This document shows, in pieces, positions 37,283 to 48,288 of a DNA stretch of 64,000 bases. The position numbers and the translations under genes were made by a program. The DNA is from Epinephelus fuscoguttatus (Eukaryota; Chordata; Actinopteri; Perciformes; Serranidae): NCBI RefSeq assembly GCF_011397635.1, contig NC_064770.1, forward strand, positions 32,326,598 through 32,390,597, written 5' to 3'. Position 1 is the first letter of the stretch, and each line of letters opens with the position of its first letter. The notes under the pieces were generated by a model, which worked only from the letters and a program-made list of their open reading frames with translations, was not told where the DNA came from and did no database searches.

Positions 37283-37395
37283 TTAAAGGGACAATTCACC
37301 CAAAATCACATACAAGATATCAGATATCAGCTATCGGCCGTAGAGATGTCTGCCTTCCCTCCAATATAATGGGACTAAATGGCACTCGGCTTGTG
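37283..37395. mobile_element. TTAA-end foldback element, left half
   Basis: It starts TTAA then AGGGACAATTCACCC. Its sequence is the inverted match of 38,965-39,141, sharing GTAGAGATGTCTGCCTTC, CCAATATAATGG and GGCACTC(G/A)GCTTGTGG. It breaks off at about 37,395 into family B. Confidence 0.7.
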
Positions 37396-37487
37396 GCGCT
37401 CAGACCCGTTCTCACTCCCAAATTGTCAGATACCGACATTTGGTCACTGGCCCTTGGCAGCAGACGCTGACACACAAAGTCACCCTT
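37396..37487. repeat. Repeat family B fragment
   Basis: CCGTTCTCACTCCCAAATTGTC and the following CACTGGCC match the end unit at about 21,210-21,260. Confidence 0.55.
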
Positions 37488-38033
37488 AAGGCCCATTTAT
37501 GCTCAGCGTTAAATACGGATCCAGATGCTCCGCGTTTATTCGTCCGTATTTCTGCACATTTCCATAAAGCTTACGGATACGGGCCAAATGGAGCAGTACC
37601 ACCAGGAACCAGGGGGCAGTGTTGCTGTCACTACGCCATACGTAGCTCTAGTGAGACACGATGAAGAAATAACAATTCAATTTCTCTCATCAGAACAAAG
37701 AATCAAATCAACACATCATCACATCAAAGAATTCTCCGTCCTCCAGTTGCGATGTATTTAACAGCCTCACCAACCACCACCTCCTACAACACTGCCTCTG
37801 TTTTTGTCTTTTATGCAAGAGGTACATTATCAATATCTCCTCCACAGTCGCCATGTTTGTTTTTGAGTTTGTTGTGGGTATAAACTTTTGTCTCTGAGCT
37901 GCCTCCTGGTGGATATATGTATAACATCCATGCCAACGTAAAGGACGCATGGAAGTATGTGGGCAGTGACGGTAACATCGTTTGAAACGGACGTATACAT
38001 TTTCGTACGTAAAGAGAGCATAAATGGGCCTGT
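37488..38033. mobile_element. MITE family C, compact copy
   Basis: GGCCCATTTATGCTC at the left and GAGCATAAATGGGCC at the right are perfect 15-bp terminal inverted repeats. The element is about 545 bp and has no transposase. The 129- and 108-codon minus-strand frames inside it are not conserved with the copy at 2.5-4.5 kb and are not called. Confidence 0.8.
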
Positions 38034-38412
38034 AGTGATGGTAGGATATGCACCGGGCAGCAGTTGTTTCTGACCAGTAGACAGTTACTATGGACACAAA
38101 TATAAATGTGCATATCCATATACATACACATAATCAACCTTTAATGATTCTGCACTTAGAGGAAAAGAAAATTATTTAAAGTTGGGAAATATGCCCGTAA
38201 CATGATTATAGTACTACTATACAAGGCCTGTCACATGGGTGCACCACTTTGACCAATTTTTATTGAAAATATCAATTTTGGTTTTTAGTTTAAATGTAAT
38301 TCTCTATATCATGTACTGTATACTGTAAACTAAGTCGATCTACTCATTTATGGTTCCTTAAATCCTCTTTAAGCTTGGAAATAGCCATCTGTATATCTTT
38401 ATTGAAGACATG
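38034..38412. other. Nothing recognised
   Basis: AT-rich DNA between two MITEs. Confidence 0.4.
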
Positions 38413-38703
38413 AGGCCTGTAATATGAAGCTAGTTTAGCTTACCCAGGATATCTTTTTGTTATCTGGTTTGACTAACCCATCACATTGTCCGTCTGGATA
38501 ACCGGTACTACAAAGCTGTTTATCAACTAGTTCAGTTAATTCTGGGTTTTACTATCCTGAAGTTAACCTGTTCCAAACCAAGTGAGCCAATTAGCATAAG
38601 TTACCACGGTGATTTATCCCGGTAAAAAGAGAACCAGCTTTGTAGGACTAAAAACCCTGAAATTACCTCGATAATTCCAAATCCTGCTTCATAGTAAAGG
38701 CCT
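38413..38703. mobile_element. MITE with AGGCCT ends
   Basis: The left end AGGCCTGTAATATGAAGC and right end GCTTCATAGTAAAGGCCT form imperfect terminal inverted repeats over 18 bp. The interior of about 255 bp is non-coding. The superfamily is not certain. Confidence 0.75.
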
Positions 38704-38964
38704 CTGGCAGTCTTTGGAGATGGACGACATTTAACGGAGCAGCTGGTCTCTCAGCTCAGAAGCTTCTTCTCTGTTAACATTAGCAGACGCAAGACGCCAT
38801 TTTCCTCATCAGAGGGCTCCACTTGGTCTTTTTCGACACTGACTGTTGGTTTAAGTTTTTCTCTTTGGTTTCCCTCACATCATTTTTTTAAATTTTCTTA
38901 AGACCAATTGAAAAAAGCATTGGATGTCCTGCTGTTGAGTTTTTCAAATGAATTTTTTTTGTCA
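38704..38964. other. Nothing recognised
   Basis: No exon or repeat identified; part of a chance minus-strand frame (38,888-39,367). Confidence 0.35.
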
Positions 38965-39145
38965 CTTTGAGCACCACAAGCTGAGTGCCATCTAGTTCCA
39001 TTATACTGGAGAGAAGGCAGACATCTCTACAGCCGATATCTCCAACACTCTGCAACTCATGCCAAAACAATCTAGACTGATGAATAGCACTACAGGTAAG
39101 AGAAACATTATGTGTTTTTGATTTGGGGTTGAACTGTCCCTTTAA
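38965..39145. mobile_element. TTAA-end foldback element, right half
   Basis: It ends GGTTGAACTGTCCCT then TTAA. Read in reverse complement it aligns with 37,287-37,395 but keeps an extra block of about 70 bp. It is either the second arm of the same element, now split by insertions, or an independent half copy. Confidence 0.7.
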
Positions 39146-39790
39146 ATCCAAAGGTCCACCAGCAGCAGTAGCCTGACCAGTACTGGTGAGAACTGGGAAA
39201 CTGTTTGCAGTTGCAGCTGCAGCTTCAGACTGTGACAGCGGTGTTTGTAGAGGCGGGAGCACAGCTGGTTTGCATTGATGAGCGCTGACCACAGGGACGC
39301 TGAGGTTGTTCAGATGAGGCTCAGTGAAGCAGCGGGGCGTTTTAATGTCTGTAGAATTAACAAACAAGGGATGGGTCTCTCAAGAAGGGAAAGCAACTCA
39401 ACTAAAGTCAACTCAGCCAGCTTTACTTTGATGATGGCATTAATCTGTACGGACTATAACTAACTTTTGTTTAAGCTTCTGTGATGTCATGTCATGCTTA
39501 TTTTAGTTACATCACTTCCTATAAAAGTAATAATTGACTCAGGCAGGTCTACAATTCTACAGGTTATTGTTGTTACAGGCTTAAAATTTAATCCTCTACA
39601 TCTCATAATTGTCCGCTGAGGTGGAGTGAGGGGTGAATCAGCTGGATGTTAAATATTCATCAACGTCTCTGGGGTTTCTCTGAGTGGCCCATTCATTCTG
39701 TCCGCCCCAGGAAGTCTCTGCTGGGAGGACATTACTTTGTTTCCTCCGACTGAGACACCCAGAGGCGATGTGAGCGCGGTGCAGCCCTGC
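39146..39790. other. Upstream region of ptger1, no gene recognised
   Basis: No coding exon seen. It contains TGAGGTGGAGTGAG and AGGAAGTCTCTG stretches near the promoter, but no motif strong enough to call. Confidence 0.4.
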
Positions 39791-39792
39791 TG

Positions 39793-39799
39793 TATAAAA
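39793..39799 (+). promoter_or_regulatory. ptger1: TATA box of ptger1
   Basis: TATAAAA lies in TGCTGTATAAAAGCAG. It is placed about 25-30 bp before the likely start of a non-coding exon that ends in a strong donor at 40,050. The transcription start itself is inferred. Confidence 0.55.
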
Positions 39800-39822
39800 G
39801 CAGCCAGCTGCAGCTGGAGTAA

Positions 39823-40050
39823 CAGAAGACATGCTTGTGCAATGTTGCAGCGAGGCTGCTCGTTGTGAGAGGAGAGAGTTTCTACATAGTGTCAGTTGAA
39901 GAATGAGGAAACGCTTCAGGTGAATACGTGGAACTACGCAGCAAAGTATCAAGAACAACTTGGATTATTTTACTTTAAGTTGCTTCAGTTATGAGTTACT
40001 GTCAGGATCAGAGTGGTCCTGATCATCTCCATGGATTTATCTTTACAAAG
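39823..40050 (+). other. ptger1: ptger1 exon 1, non-coding 5' UTR (putative)
   Basis: The segment downstream of the TATA box ends TTTACAAAG followed by GTAGGT, a good donor. The next acceptor before coding sequence is at 42,805-42,806. The first exon has no long open frame. Its 5' boundary is an estimate from the TATA box, and transcript evidence is not available here. Confidence 0.5.
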
Positions 40051-41369
40051 GTAGGTTAAATGTCTTTCATGTGAAGAGCAAATGGCATGCCCCGAGGCTA
40101 TCATTACAAATTTAATGTTTTTTAAATGTTGACTTTTAAAATACTCACATTTTACAGCAACAGTTACAGTTACATTTCAACACTGATGGGGGGGGATGCA
40201 TATGAAACAGGAGGGTCCGGGGGTCCTCTGTCAGAAATCTTTTAGCACTTAATTTCCATTTTTGCATTCAAGTGATTTTTTTTTTTTTTTGCACCAATTT
40301 GTGACTTTAATGAAACAATTTATACTGTAAATGTCTTTAATTTTGTCAAATAAAATACCTCTGCTGCTTTTATTAGGGGGCACAAATACACGTGTTTTAA
40401 ATATTTAGGGGAACCTGTCCCCTGTGTCCCCCCCAAATCTACGCCTATGACAGAAAAAGGAATTAAATGCTGTCATATAGATGACAGAAATGTGATTGCT
40501 AAAAGGTAAAAGCTCTTTTAAACTGTATAAAGAGGTAATGTCTGGCTGTTGGCGTTATGTCTGCATCATTATGTGCTTTTTGTGTGTGTTTTTATCGTGT
40601 TTAAAACAGTATATTAATAACTTTTATAGTGAGCATAGAGCAAAACTTTTAACCAAAGAAACAACATGTTCCAAATAATTAACACCATAAAAGTAAAAAT
40701 AGAGATTTGAATTAAAAGTAAAGAAAATAAAAGTCCAATAAAAATCATGTTTGGGTAAAGAAAGAGCCGAATGAAGGAAAACACCACATACAAAGAGTAG
40801 AAACGCATGAAACAGTAAAAAATCACTTTGAAAGCCACTTATCGTTATCTGTATGTAAATAAATATAAAAACGTTCCCATCATCTTGCATGTCTGCATGG
40901 AGCTGCACGCAGTGTGGCTTTAAAGATTTTTAATGCGGTGACAGTGTCATTACTGCTGCTGCACAGTAACAGCAGGTTTGCAGGAATGTGTTTTCAGTGT
41001 CAAGAAAAACTGTCCGAACTTGTTCAGATTTTCAGTGAAGACTCACCTACAGAGCAACGTCAGGCCCTTCATAGCTGAGCTCTCAGGGAGGGCTGGCAGC
41101 TAATTTGTAATGTTTAAAAGTTGAGTCACTTTGCCCCGAGGCAGTAATTATAATATATTTTGGGGAGTGAGAACAAAAATACTTTACTGTCTCTTCATTT
41201 AAGTGCTTTTTAATGTCTTAAGAAGTCGAAAACTAGAATGTAGTAAGTGTTATGTAAGATATGAAAATGTCATAAAAAGAGTGTGTACATGTTTCCCGTT
41301 CAACTCTAAATCAAATGCTGGTTCCCTAAAATCCATGGACTCCATCTATCTGTCATGTTTCAACAAGAT

Positions 41370-41391
41370 AGAAAGATAGATAGATAGATAG
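41370..41391. repeat. (GATA)n microsatellite
   Basis: About five GATA units with one interruption. Confidence 0.85.
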
Positions 41392-41714
41392 CACATCTTC
41401 TAAAAATAGTTGTGTTCCCTGATACAGTTATTCTGTGTTCATTGCCTGTATGGCATACAGAATGAAAGGACTTGTTATATGTTCCAGCTGGTTCTTGGGA
41501 TCCTAAATCGATGCCCAGGAGGGAGCAGCTCTCACTCTTGAGTGTAATGGGTGTGTGGCAGCGGCAATTATATTTTTAAATGAATCACCTTCCCTGCAGT
41601 GTTGACAATCTTGGAGAGCTTGTTTTGGCTCTTTGCACTCACGTTGCTGCACTATGCTGTAACGATAAACAATAACATGCTGTCAACCAGGCTTCTGTAT
41701 GCTATTTTTAACTG

Positions 41715-42543
41715 TTAAAGGGATAGTTTAAAAAATTTTGAAGTGGGGTTCTATGGGGTGCTTATCCATAGACAGCATATTACAAACAGTAGATGTCAGT
41801 CAGCATGCCCCCAGCTGGGAGAAGCAGGCTGGAGTCTGACATACAAGCTAAACAATGTAGTGCTGTGGACAGGGGCATTGTAGCCACCTAAAAAAAATCA
41901 ATATCACTTTAAGTGTACGCTATATTTAGAATATTTTCACAGCTTTACCTTAATGTCAGTCAGTGATTTCTAACTGGAAAAGAGAGGTTGTTGTATCACT
42001 CTCTTCAAAGCCAGACTCCATGAGAAAAACAGTGATTTAACATAGCTGAACAGCAGGAGCTGCTGGTCTACCACTGCCTTGATCAGTTATTTTGTTTGTG
42101 TTATTGTGTGACTTTGGCATTTAAAAGGGTTGGTTTGGATTCCCCAAAGTCACACAAAAACACAAATTAAATAACTGTTTGAGGCAGCAGTAGACCAGCA
42201 GCTCCTGTGTTCAGCGAGCTAAAATGTCTGTTTTTGTCAATAGACTCTGGTGACTTTTACAAGAACATAGAAGAGGAAGCCATTAATAGCGTCCTTGTTG
42301 GAACTGGCTGTCTGAAGGAAAGTTAAAGCGCTGAAAATACACTCTGGTTTTTTTAAGGTGGCTAAAATGTGTTTTGTTGCTGGCCCCCAACCACTGCAGT
42401 ACATTACTTAGCTTATGTGTCGGACTCCAGCCTGCTTCTCCAAACCGGGGGCGTGCCAGCTGACATCTACTGGAGGTAATACACTAACTATGGATAAGTA
42501 CCTCATACAACCCCACTTAAAAAAATCTTAACTATCCCTTTAA
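41715..42543. mobile_element. TTAA-end foldback element in ptger1 intron 1
   Basis: TTAA flanks both sides. The left end AGGGATAGTTTAAAAAATTTT and right end AAAAAATCTTAACTATCCCT are inverted. The inversion continues inward: GAAGTGGGGTT with AACCCCACTT, TAGATGTCA with TGACATCTA, GAGAAGCAGGCTGGAGTC with GACTCCAGCCTGCTTCTC, GCAGGAGCTGCTGGTCTAC with GTAGACCAGCAGCTCCTG. The centre lies near 42,130, flanked by GTGTGACTTTGG and CCAAAGTCACAC. So almost the whole 821 bp is one imperfect palindrome with no coding frame. Confidence 0.85.
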
Positions 42544-42850
42544 GTTTTAAAATTTCTCCCCACTTGGAGGGTTGGGTCACAGAAAGCATTGCTTCAAATG
42601 GTCCCTCCAGTGTTAAATAGGTGATTTGCCCTGAGGAGCTTTGCTTGCCTGTAGAGACAACAATAAGGACATACTTTATTTGAAGTTACCCCCATTGTGA
42701 TGTTGGGATAATATTTGTAAAGCTGTATGAAAGATATTAGGATGGCATCAAAGGGAAAGGATGTTTAACTTTCAGCACGCTGACTCAGCCTTGTTTTTCT
42801 TTTCAGTGTCTTCTCCACAGGAAGAACATCAGCTTCAGAGCCCAGCGGTG

Positions 42851-43726
42851 ATGTTGGCCATGCAGCACTGCAACTCCTCAGGCATTATCGCCCCCTCTCC
42901 CCTCACTAACCACACCACCATGGTGCAGGAGCCTGAGGTGGAGCTCGTTGCACATAATGTCACCCGTCCACTGAGCAATCCCACAGCTGCGGGCCTCACC
43001 ATGACTCTGGGGATCCTGTTCAATGTGGTGGCCCTCATCATTCTCGCCAAGGCGTACAACCGCTTCCGGCGGCGGTCAAAGGCCACTTTTCTGCTCTTCG
43101 CCAGCTCCTTGGTGGCAACTGATCTGGTTGGACATGTTATCGCTGGAGCCCTCGTACTAAATAAATACTCAGTAGGCACTGGGTCCACAGCTGATGCCGT
43201 CTCCAGCTTTCAGGGTGATCCTGCGGATCCGGATGCGTCTTGTCTGTTTCTGGGAGGCTGCATGGTGTTCTTCGGCCTGTGCCCTCTCTTCCTGGGCTGT
43301 GCCATGGCTATTGAGCGCTGCTTGGGCGTCACCAGGCCTTTGCTGCACGCTCGTCTGGTGACCACAGCACGGACGAAGATGGCACTGGCCCTGATCTGGC
43401 TGCTGGCCTTATGTGTGGCCCTTCTGCCCTTTTTCAGCCTGGGCGCCTACACACGGCAGTACCCGGGGACGTGGTGCTTTATTAAAGTGATGGAGGGCAC
43501 CAAAGCAACAGATCTTGCCTTCGTGATGCTGTTCTCTGGACTGGCTTTGAGCTCTCTGTCCTTGGCCTTTGTGTGCAACACCATCAGTGGGATCACGCTG
43601 GTGAAAGCGCGGCTAAAGAAAAGGTCGTGCTCCCAGCGCTGCTCAGCCAGGTCCCATGACACTGAGATGGTAGTCCAGCTGGTTGGCATCATGGTGACCT
43701 CCTGCATCTGCTGGAGCCCTCTGCTG
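42851..43726 (+). CDS. ptger1: Prostaglandin E2 receptor EP1-type, coding exon 2 (residues 1-292)
   Basis: This G protein-coupled receptor for PGE2 is, in mammals, a plasma-membrane receptor that raises intracellular calcium. The exon begins at an acceptor at 42,806, and ATG 42,851 is the first suitable start; Met4 (42,860) is an alternative. The N-terminus has three N-glycosylation sites (N8SS, N20HT, N36VT). TM1 spans about 49-67, TM2 about 78-103 with TDLVGH, and TM3 about 131-154, followed by ERCLGVTRP (155-163) in place of DRY. ECL2 carries the prostanoid signature QYPGTWCFI (203-211), whose C209 should pair with C131. SHDTEMVVQLVGIM and ICWSPLL (TM6) match EP1 closely. The third intracellular loop is short compared with human EP1. 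The exon ends in phase 0 at CTGCTG followed by GTGAGT, inside TM6, the conserved intron position of prostanoid receptors. It joins 47,552-47,827 for 383 aa. The teleost paralog letter is not determined. Confidence 0.95.
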
Positions 43727-44060
43727 GTGAGTGTCAGCTAAAGCACTTCACAGACATTTAATCACATCTTCAAAAGGCATGTTTTTATATGACTACATGT
43801 CATTCTGATTTCTCAAATCACAGATCAGTGTTGCAGGGGAAGATAGAAAGTTTACGTTTTAGAAAATTACAAACAGCTTTTTCTGTGATTCAGTTTTTAT
43901 TGTGTTTTTAGGCACAACACAAGAAGAAAATACTATATGAGATTTCGATTAATAGGATCTCAAATCACCACAACTTTTTTTAAACAAGGTATTTTTACCT
44001 ACCCATCAACCCAGAAGCAAACAGCGAAAGCCAGACCAGCCAAAGGAAATGTAATAGACA

Positions 44061-44061
44061 A

Positions 44062-44096
<35 letters not shown>

Positions 44097-44097
44097 A
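44061..44097. repeat. (AAAT)n microsatellite
   Basis: About nine AAAT units in ptger1 intron 2. Confidence 0.95.
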
Positions 44098-44574
44098 AAT
44101 GTGTATAGAAATAAAAAAAATATTTTAAAAAAAAAAAAGGGAATTTTAAAGGGTGAAATAGTAGAAGAAAATATTTTTTTTATTATTTATTATTTTATAT
44201 TTTCAAAAACATTTTGGAATTTTTTTTAAAAATAATATAGAGGCGCTTCTAATACTACAAAAAGATACACGATGAGAAATACCACAGTGATGTAATAAAC
44301 AAATCTTGAGCAACATGTAAACATCCCTCCCGCAGCAATGGTAAAATGCATGATGTAATATAGAAGCATATGCTGAGGGAACAATGTCCACACAATGAAC
44401 AGTCAGTCATATATCCATTTAACCCCCTCGGAACCAGAGCGTCCAAAGTGTAAATCCAAAAACCAAGAATTCATATCACCTCCATGACAATGCTGTTTGA
44501 CAGTCTCAATGCCACAGTATCTGACAATATTTGGACAGGCTCTGAGACCCAACTGATGCAGTTTCATAACTTCA

Positions 44575-44630
44575 TAAACACAGACCGAGGCGACAATGCT
44601 AACCACTGCACCACCGTGCCGCCCTAGGTG
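44575..44630 (-). repeat. Fish SINE fragment, minus strand
   Basis: GAGGCGACAATGCTAACCAC and CTGCACCACCGTGCCGCC are the reverse complement of the widespread fish repeat start GGCGGCACGGTGG...GTTAGCA. Only a short piece remains. Confidence 0.55.
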
Positions 44631-45794
44631 CCAGGCGGTAGATGTGTTACGCACATTTTAGTTGTCGAAATGTTAAAACATTTCTCATCTGGTATTCTCA
44701 TCTAGGATTTCTTTAGATCTACAACACTGTTATATAAAAATTTAAATGTAAAGCTGAGCCACCGGAGAAACACAAGTATGACACTGAATGTATTACACTG
44801 TGTGGACCTTGGACTAATGACTGCGGAGAAAACTCTGCACACTCCCCCTGAAATGCAAAACTGTGATAATATGTTCAAACTATTTCATTCCTGCTTTATG
44901 TGAGTAAGATTCATGATTGCTCGAGTCAGATGAAGTGAGTCATTGATTGTTACAGTGTGTCCACCATCAGTTATGTGACTAACACTCTGCAGCTGCTAGT
45001 AACTGAGCTTTGGCAGATATTTACAGATGAAATTCCACACCAAAGGATGGAGTGATAAGCAGACACTTCAACGTTGTATACTTGGAGGGATTTTTGACCA
45101 TTTTTAGCAAGTCTTGAGTGTGGAAAAATGCTTAAATTTAGCATCAAATCAGTGTCACAAAGTTGGGGTTTTTGTATTAGCACAGCGTTCATATCCCTTT
45201 AGCTTGGACACATCCCTGGCAAACTGAGTAAAGATGACACACATCTTCTAAAGATCTTTGCTGGTAGCAAGTAAAACGGCCATTACAAAATACTGGCTCC
45301 AGAAAATCTGCCCCACTGCTCGCCTCTTTGTTATCACTGTTTAACACTTACATCTTCTGGAACAGATGACCTACTCCAGGGGTGTCAAATGTACAGCCAA
45401 AAGGGTCCAATCCGGCCCACTCAATGCCTAGGCTAAGAGGTGCAAGGTTTCAGGAGCAGTGAGAATCTGCTTCATGTAAAATGCTGCTTCAGGGATAAAA
45501 ACTGTGGAGAAAATAATGTGTTTATTTAGCCAATGAGAGATTTCACGTGATCTCTTTCATTTACTGAAGTAAAAAATGTTTACAAAAAAAGTATTACAAA
45601 AAAGACTAGAAAAACTTTAAGCACCGTATTTCAAAGTAATCTTCAGTCCCCAGCTTTCAGATGATGTATACAACCTTTGTGGCGTGTGCTGTTAATGTGC
45701 TATCTCCCTTTAAAGATCCTCTGTCTCCCCTTAAAAAAGATTTGGTCAGTGGTGGGTTTCAGAGGGTTAAACATTTAACTGATTAAGGACTGTG

Positions 45795-46137
<343 letters not shown>

Positions 46138-47551
46138 CTTTCATGTTACTTTCATGTTACTATCCAACAAATCCACACAAAAAGAAAAACCCCATAATAA
46201 TCAGGTCTGTCACGCTCATAATTGCACCATTACACAGTGAAGTATAACTGGAAGGACTAAAAATGGACAGCTCACTTTTCACCTTAGAAATCTGTTGAAA
46301 ACAGCAGGAAACAGGAAACATGATGTTATTATAATTCACATTAATGAGCACAGAGATCATGATAATTAAATAGCACTAAACTAAAATTAGGTGTGAACAT
46401 ATTATTTATATTCCTGTCACATCTATGGTATTATTATTTTGTTCGTTTGATCATGGCGTGAGGTGGGAGTCATGTAACTATTGTAATATTATATTACATA
46501 TATATAATATCGACACGTAGCCCAACTGCTGTAAGAGACTATAATTCTAACAAATAAAGAGTATAAAAAATAAGGAATTAATAAAAATAATAATAAAAGA
46601 TATAGGTGTGAAAAAGATTTTAGTTTACTGAAATAAAAATAAAATAAAAAACAAACAAAAAAAACAATCTAAACAGACGTTTTAGTCTTTGTCATTTCGT
46701 CACTTTGGTCAAATTCGTCACAACAAACGTGAGGAGGATTGGTACATATCTTTATCATGATTATGAGTTAACTGCCTTCACAAAGTGATGTGTTTGTATC
46801 GTACCTATTTTGAACTTTTTAAATCTTACCCCTGACAAATACCTCCCATATTATTAAAAAAAAAAACTAAAACTAAACAAAGTAAAAATGAGACAAACCC
46901 ACTCTGAAAACTAAATGAAACTAAACTTAAACTAAACATTGTTAAACAACAACAAAAAATAACTAAAACAAGCAAACCCACTCTGAAAAATTATTTGAAA
47001 CTTAACTGAATTTAAAAAGAATAAGAATTAAAATGAAAATAAAGGTAAAAAATAAAATAAAATAAAAAAGCCCACTATTGATTTATTGATCGTGTATTTG
47101 TGTATTCGGTATTTTATTGTTGAAGCTGTTTAATGGAGCTATATGGTGTTTACATGAAATATTCAAACTAATATTTACTTCTCCATCCTAGAAAATGTAA
47201 ATATTTGACATGCCTTGTGCATCATTTTATACATATTTCCCAAAATGTCAGACTGATACGTTTGGTATCTTTGGATCACCACCAAATTTAAAATAAAGTT
47301 CTGTGGGTTTGAGCAAACCACTGGTATGTTACAGCTTAAAAAGCTGCTGGAAAAACATCCTGTGTTTGGTATCTCTGAGATCTCCTAATGTGAAATAAAG
47401 TTCTGTGGGTTTGAGCGATGTTAGGCTGCACTGTGTGAGGGTGAAAGGGTCAAACAATAGCTGCTATGTGTTTCCACACATGTCTGATCTCAAGTTTAAA
47501 AGATGTTACAAGATGAGTCTTGTTTAATTTTTTTCTTTTTTTTTCTTTCAG

Positions 47552-47827
47552 GTCTTTGGACTGATATCAGCCACGCGCTCCTACAGTGGCTTCCTGGACA
47601 CTGAGAGAGACACTTATAGGCGCCTGATGATGACAGGAGTCAGGATGGCGACCTGTAACCAGATCCTGGACCCGTGGGTCTACATCCTGCTGCGGCGCGC
47701 CATCCTCAGGAAGATCTACCGCATCACAAAAAGACAGGCCAGTTTCAAGGGGAGCATGTTCCGCTCGGTTCGCTGGGACCTCAGCTCCTTCCAGAACTCA
47801 GAGAAAAGCAGTGTTAATAAGATTTAA
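47552..47827 (+). CDS. ptger1: Prostaglandin E2 receptor EP1-type, last coding exon (residues 293-383)
   Basis: The exon follows TTTCTTTCAG and continues the phase-0 frame from 43,726. It encodes the end of TM6, extracellular loop 3 (acidic, with LDTERDTYRR), TM7 and the C-tail. TM7 has R323 in RMATCNQILDPWVYIL, the arginine that in prostanoid receptors contacts the ligand carboxylate, and DPWVY (332-336) in place of NPxxY. A basic helix 8 (LLRRAILRKIYRITKRQ) follows, then a Ser-rich tail (SVRWDLSSFQNSEKSS) that could be phosphorylated. The stop TAA is at 47,825-47,827. The first visible ATG at 47,627 is internal. Total length of 383 aa is close to the 402 aa of human EP1. Confidence 0.95.
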   Translation, partial: VFGLISATRSYSGFLDTERDTYRRLMMTGVRMATCNQILDPWVYILLRRAILRKIYRITKRQASFKGSMFRSVRWDLSSFQNSEKSSVNKI

Positions 47828-48245
47828 ATGGACTACTGCAGGAAGAAAGGGGACGCGTCATCTATCACGTTTAAGGGCTGTTTCTTCCCAGCGGGATCAA
47901 CACAGAGCCCAGCAGTCCATCATCTGGATCCAAATTAAGTGTTTAAAGGTCTCAATGAAAAGAGATGACTCTCTTGGCTGCTGGGAATGAGAGCCACCCT
48001 GGTTCATGAGTATGAAGGTTATGTGTCAGGATCCAAAGGGGTTACAAAATGGAGCATGTTCCATGTTTGAATTATCACTGACCAGCTAATGACAACTACA
48101 GTATGAGCCAGTGTTAAAAGCCCCAACACGTATATAAATAGTGTTTATCAGAGTGGAACATGGCCCATATATGTCCAGGACATGTTTGCATGGCGGTCTG
48201 TCCTCTGTGAGAGCAGATGTAAATAAAATGTTTTGTTAGTTGGAG
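47828..48245 (+). other. ptger1: ptger1 3' UTR with polyA signal
   Basis: AATAAA at 48,222-48,227 is the first canonical signal after the stop, giving a 3' UTR of about 400 bp. The cleavage site is inferred. A foldback transposon starts about 65 bp further on. Confidence 0.65.
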
Positions 48246-48288
48246 TATAATGTGTTAACTTTTGCTGAAGTGAAGACTGTATCCAGTC

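Larger units (their letters stand above)
40051..42806 (+). other. ptger1: ptger1 intron 1 (putative)
   Basis: It runs from GTAGGT to TTTTCTTTTCAG. It contains a repeat fragment at about 40,170-40,450 that ends CTACGCCTATGA, a (GATA)n tract at 41,370-41,391, and a TTAA-end foldback element. The interval 40,450-41,700 otherwise shows nothing recognisable. Confidence 0.5.

Noticed and set aside
37708..38137. 129- and 108-codon minus-strand frames
   Set aside because: They lie in the family C MITE. The related copy at 4.0-4.5 kb does not keep these frames.
38888..39367. 159-codon minus-strand open frame
   Set aside because: It runs through a foldback half and its flank. No domain, and no conservation visible with the other half at 37,283-37,395.
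42835..43707. Minus-strand frames of 117 and 86 codons
   Set aside because: They are antisense shadows of the ptger1 coding exon.
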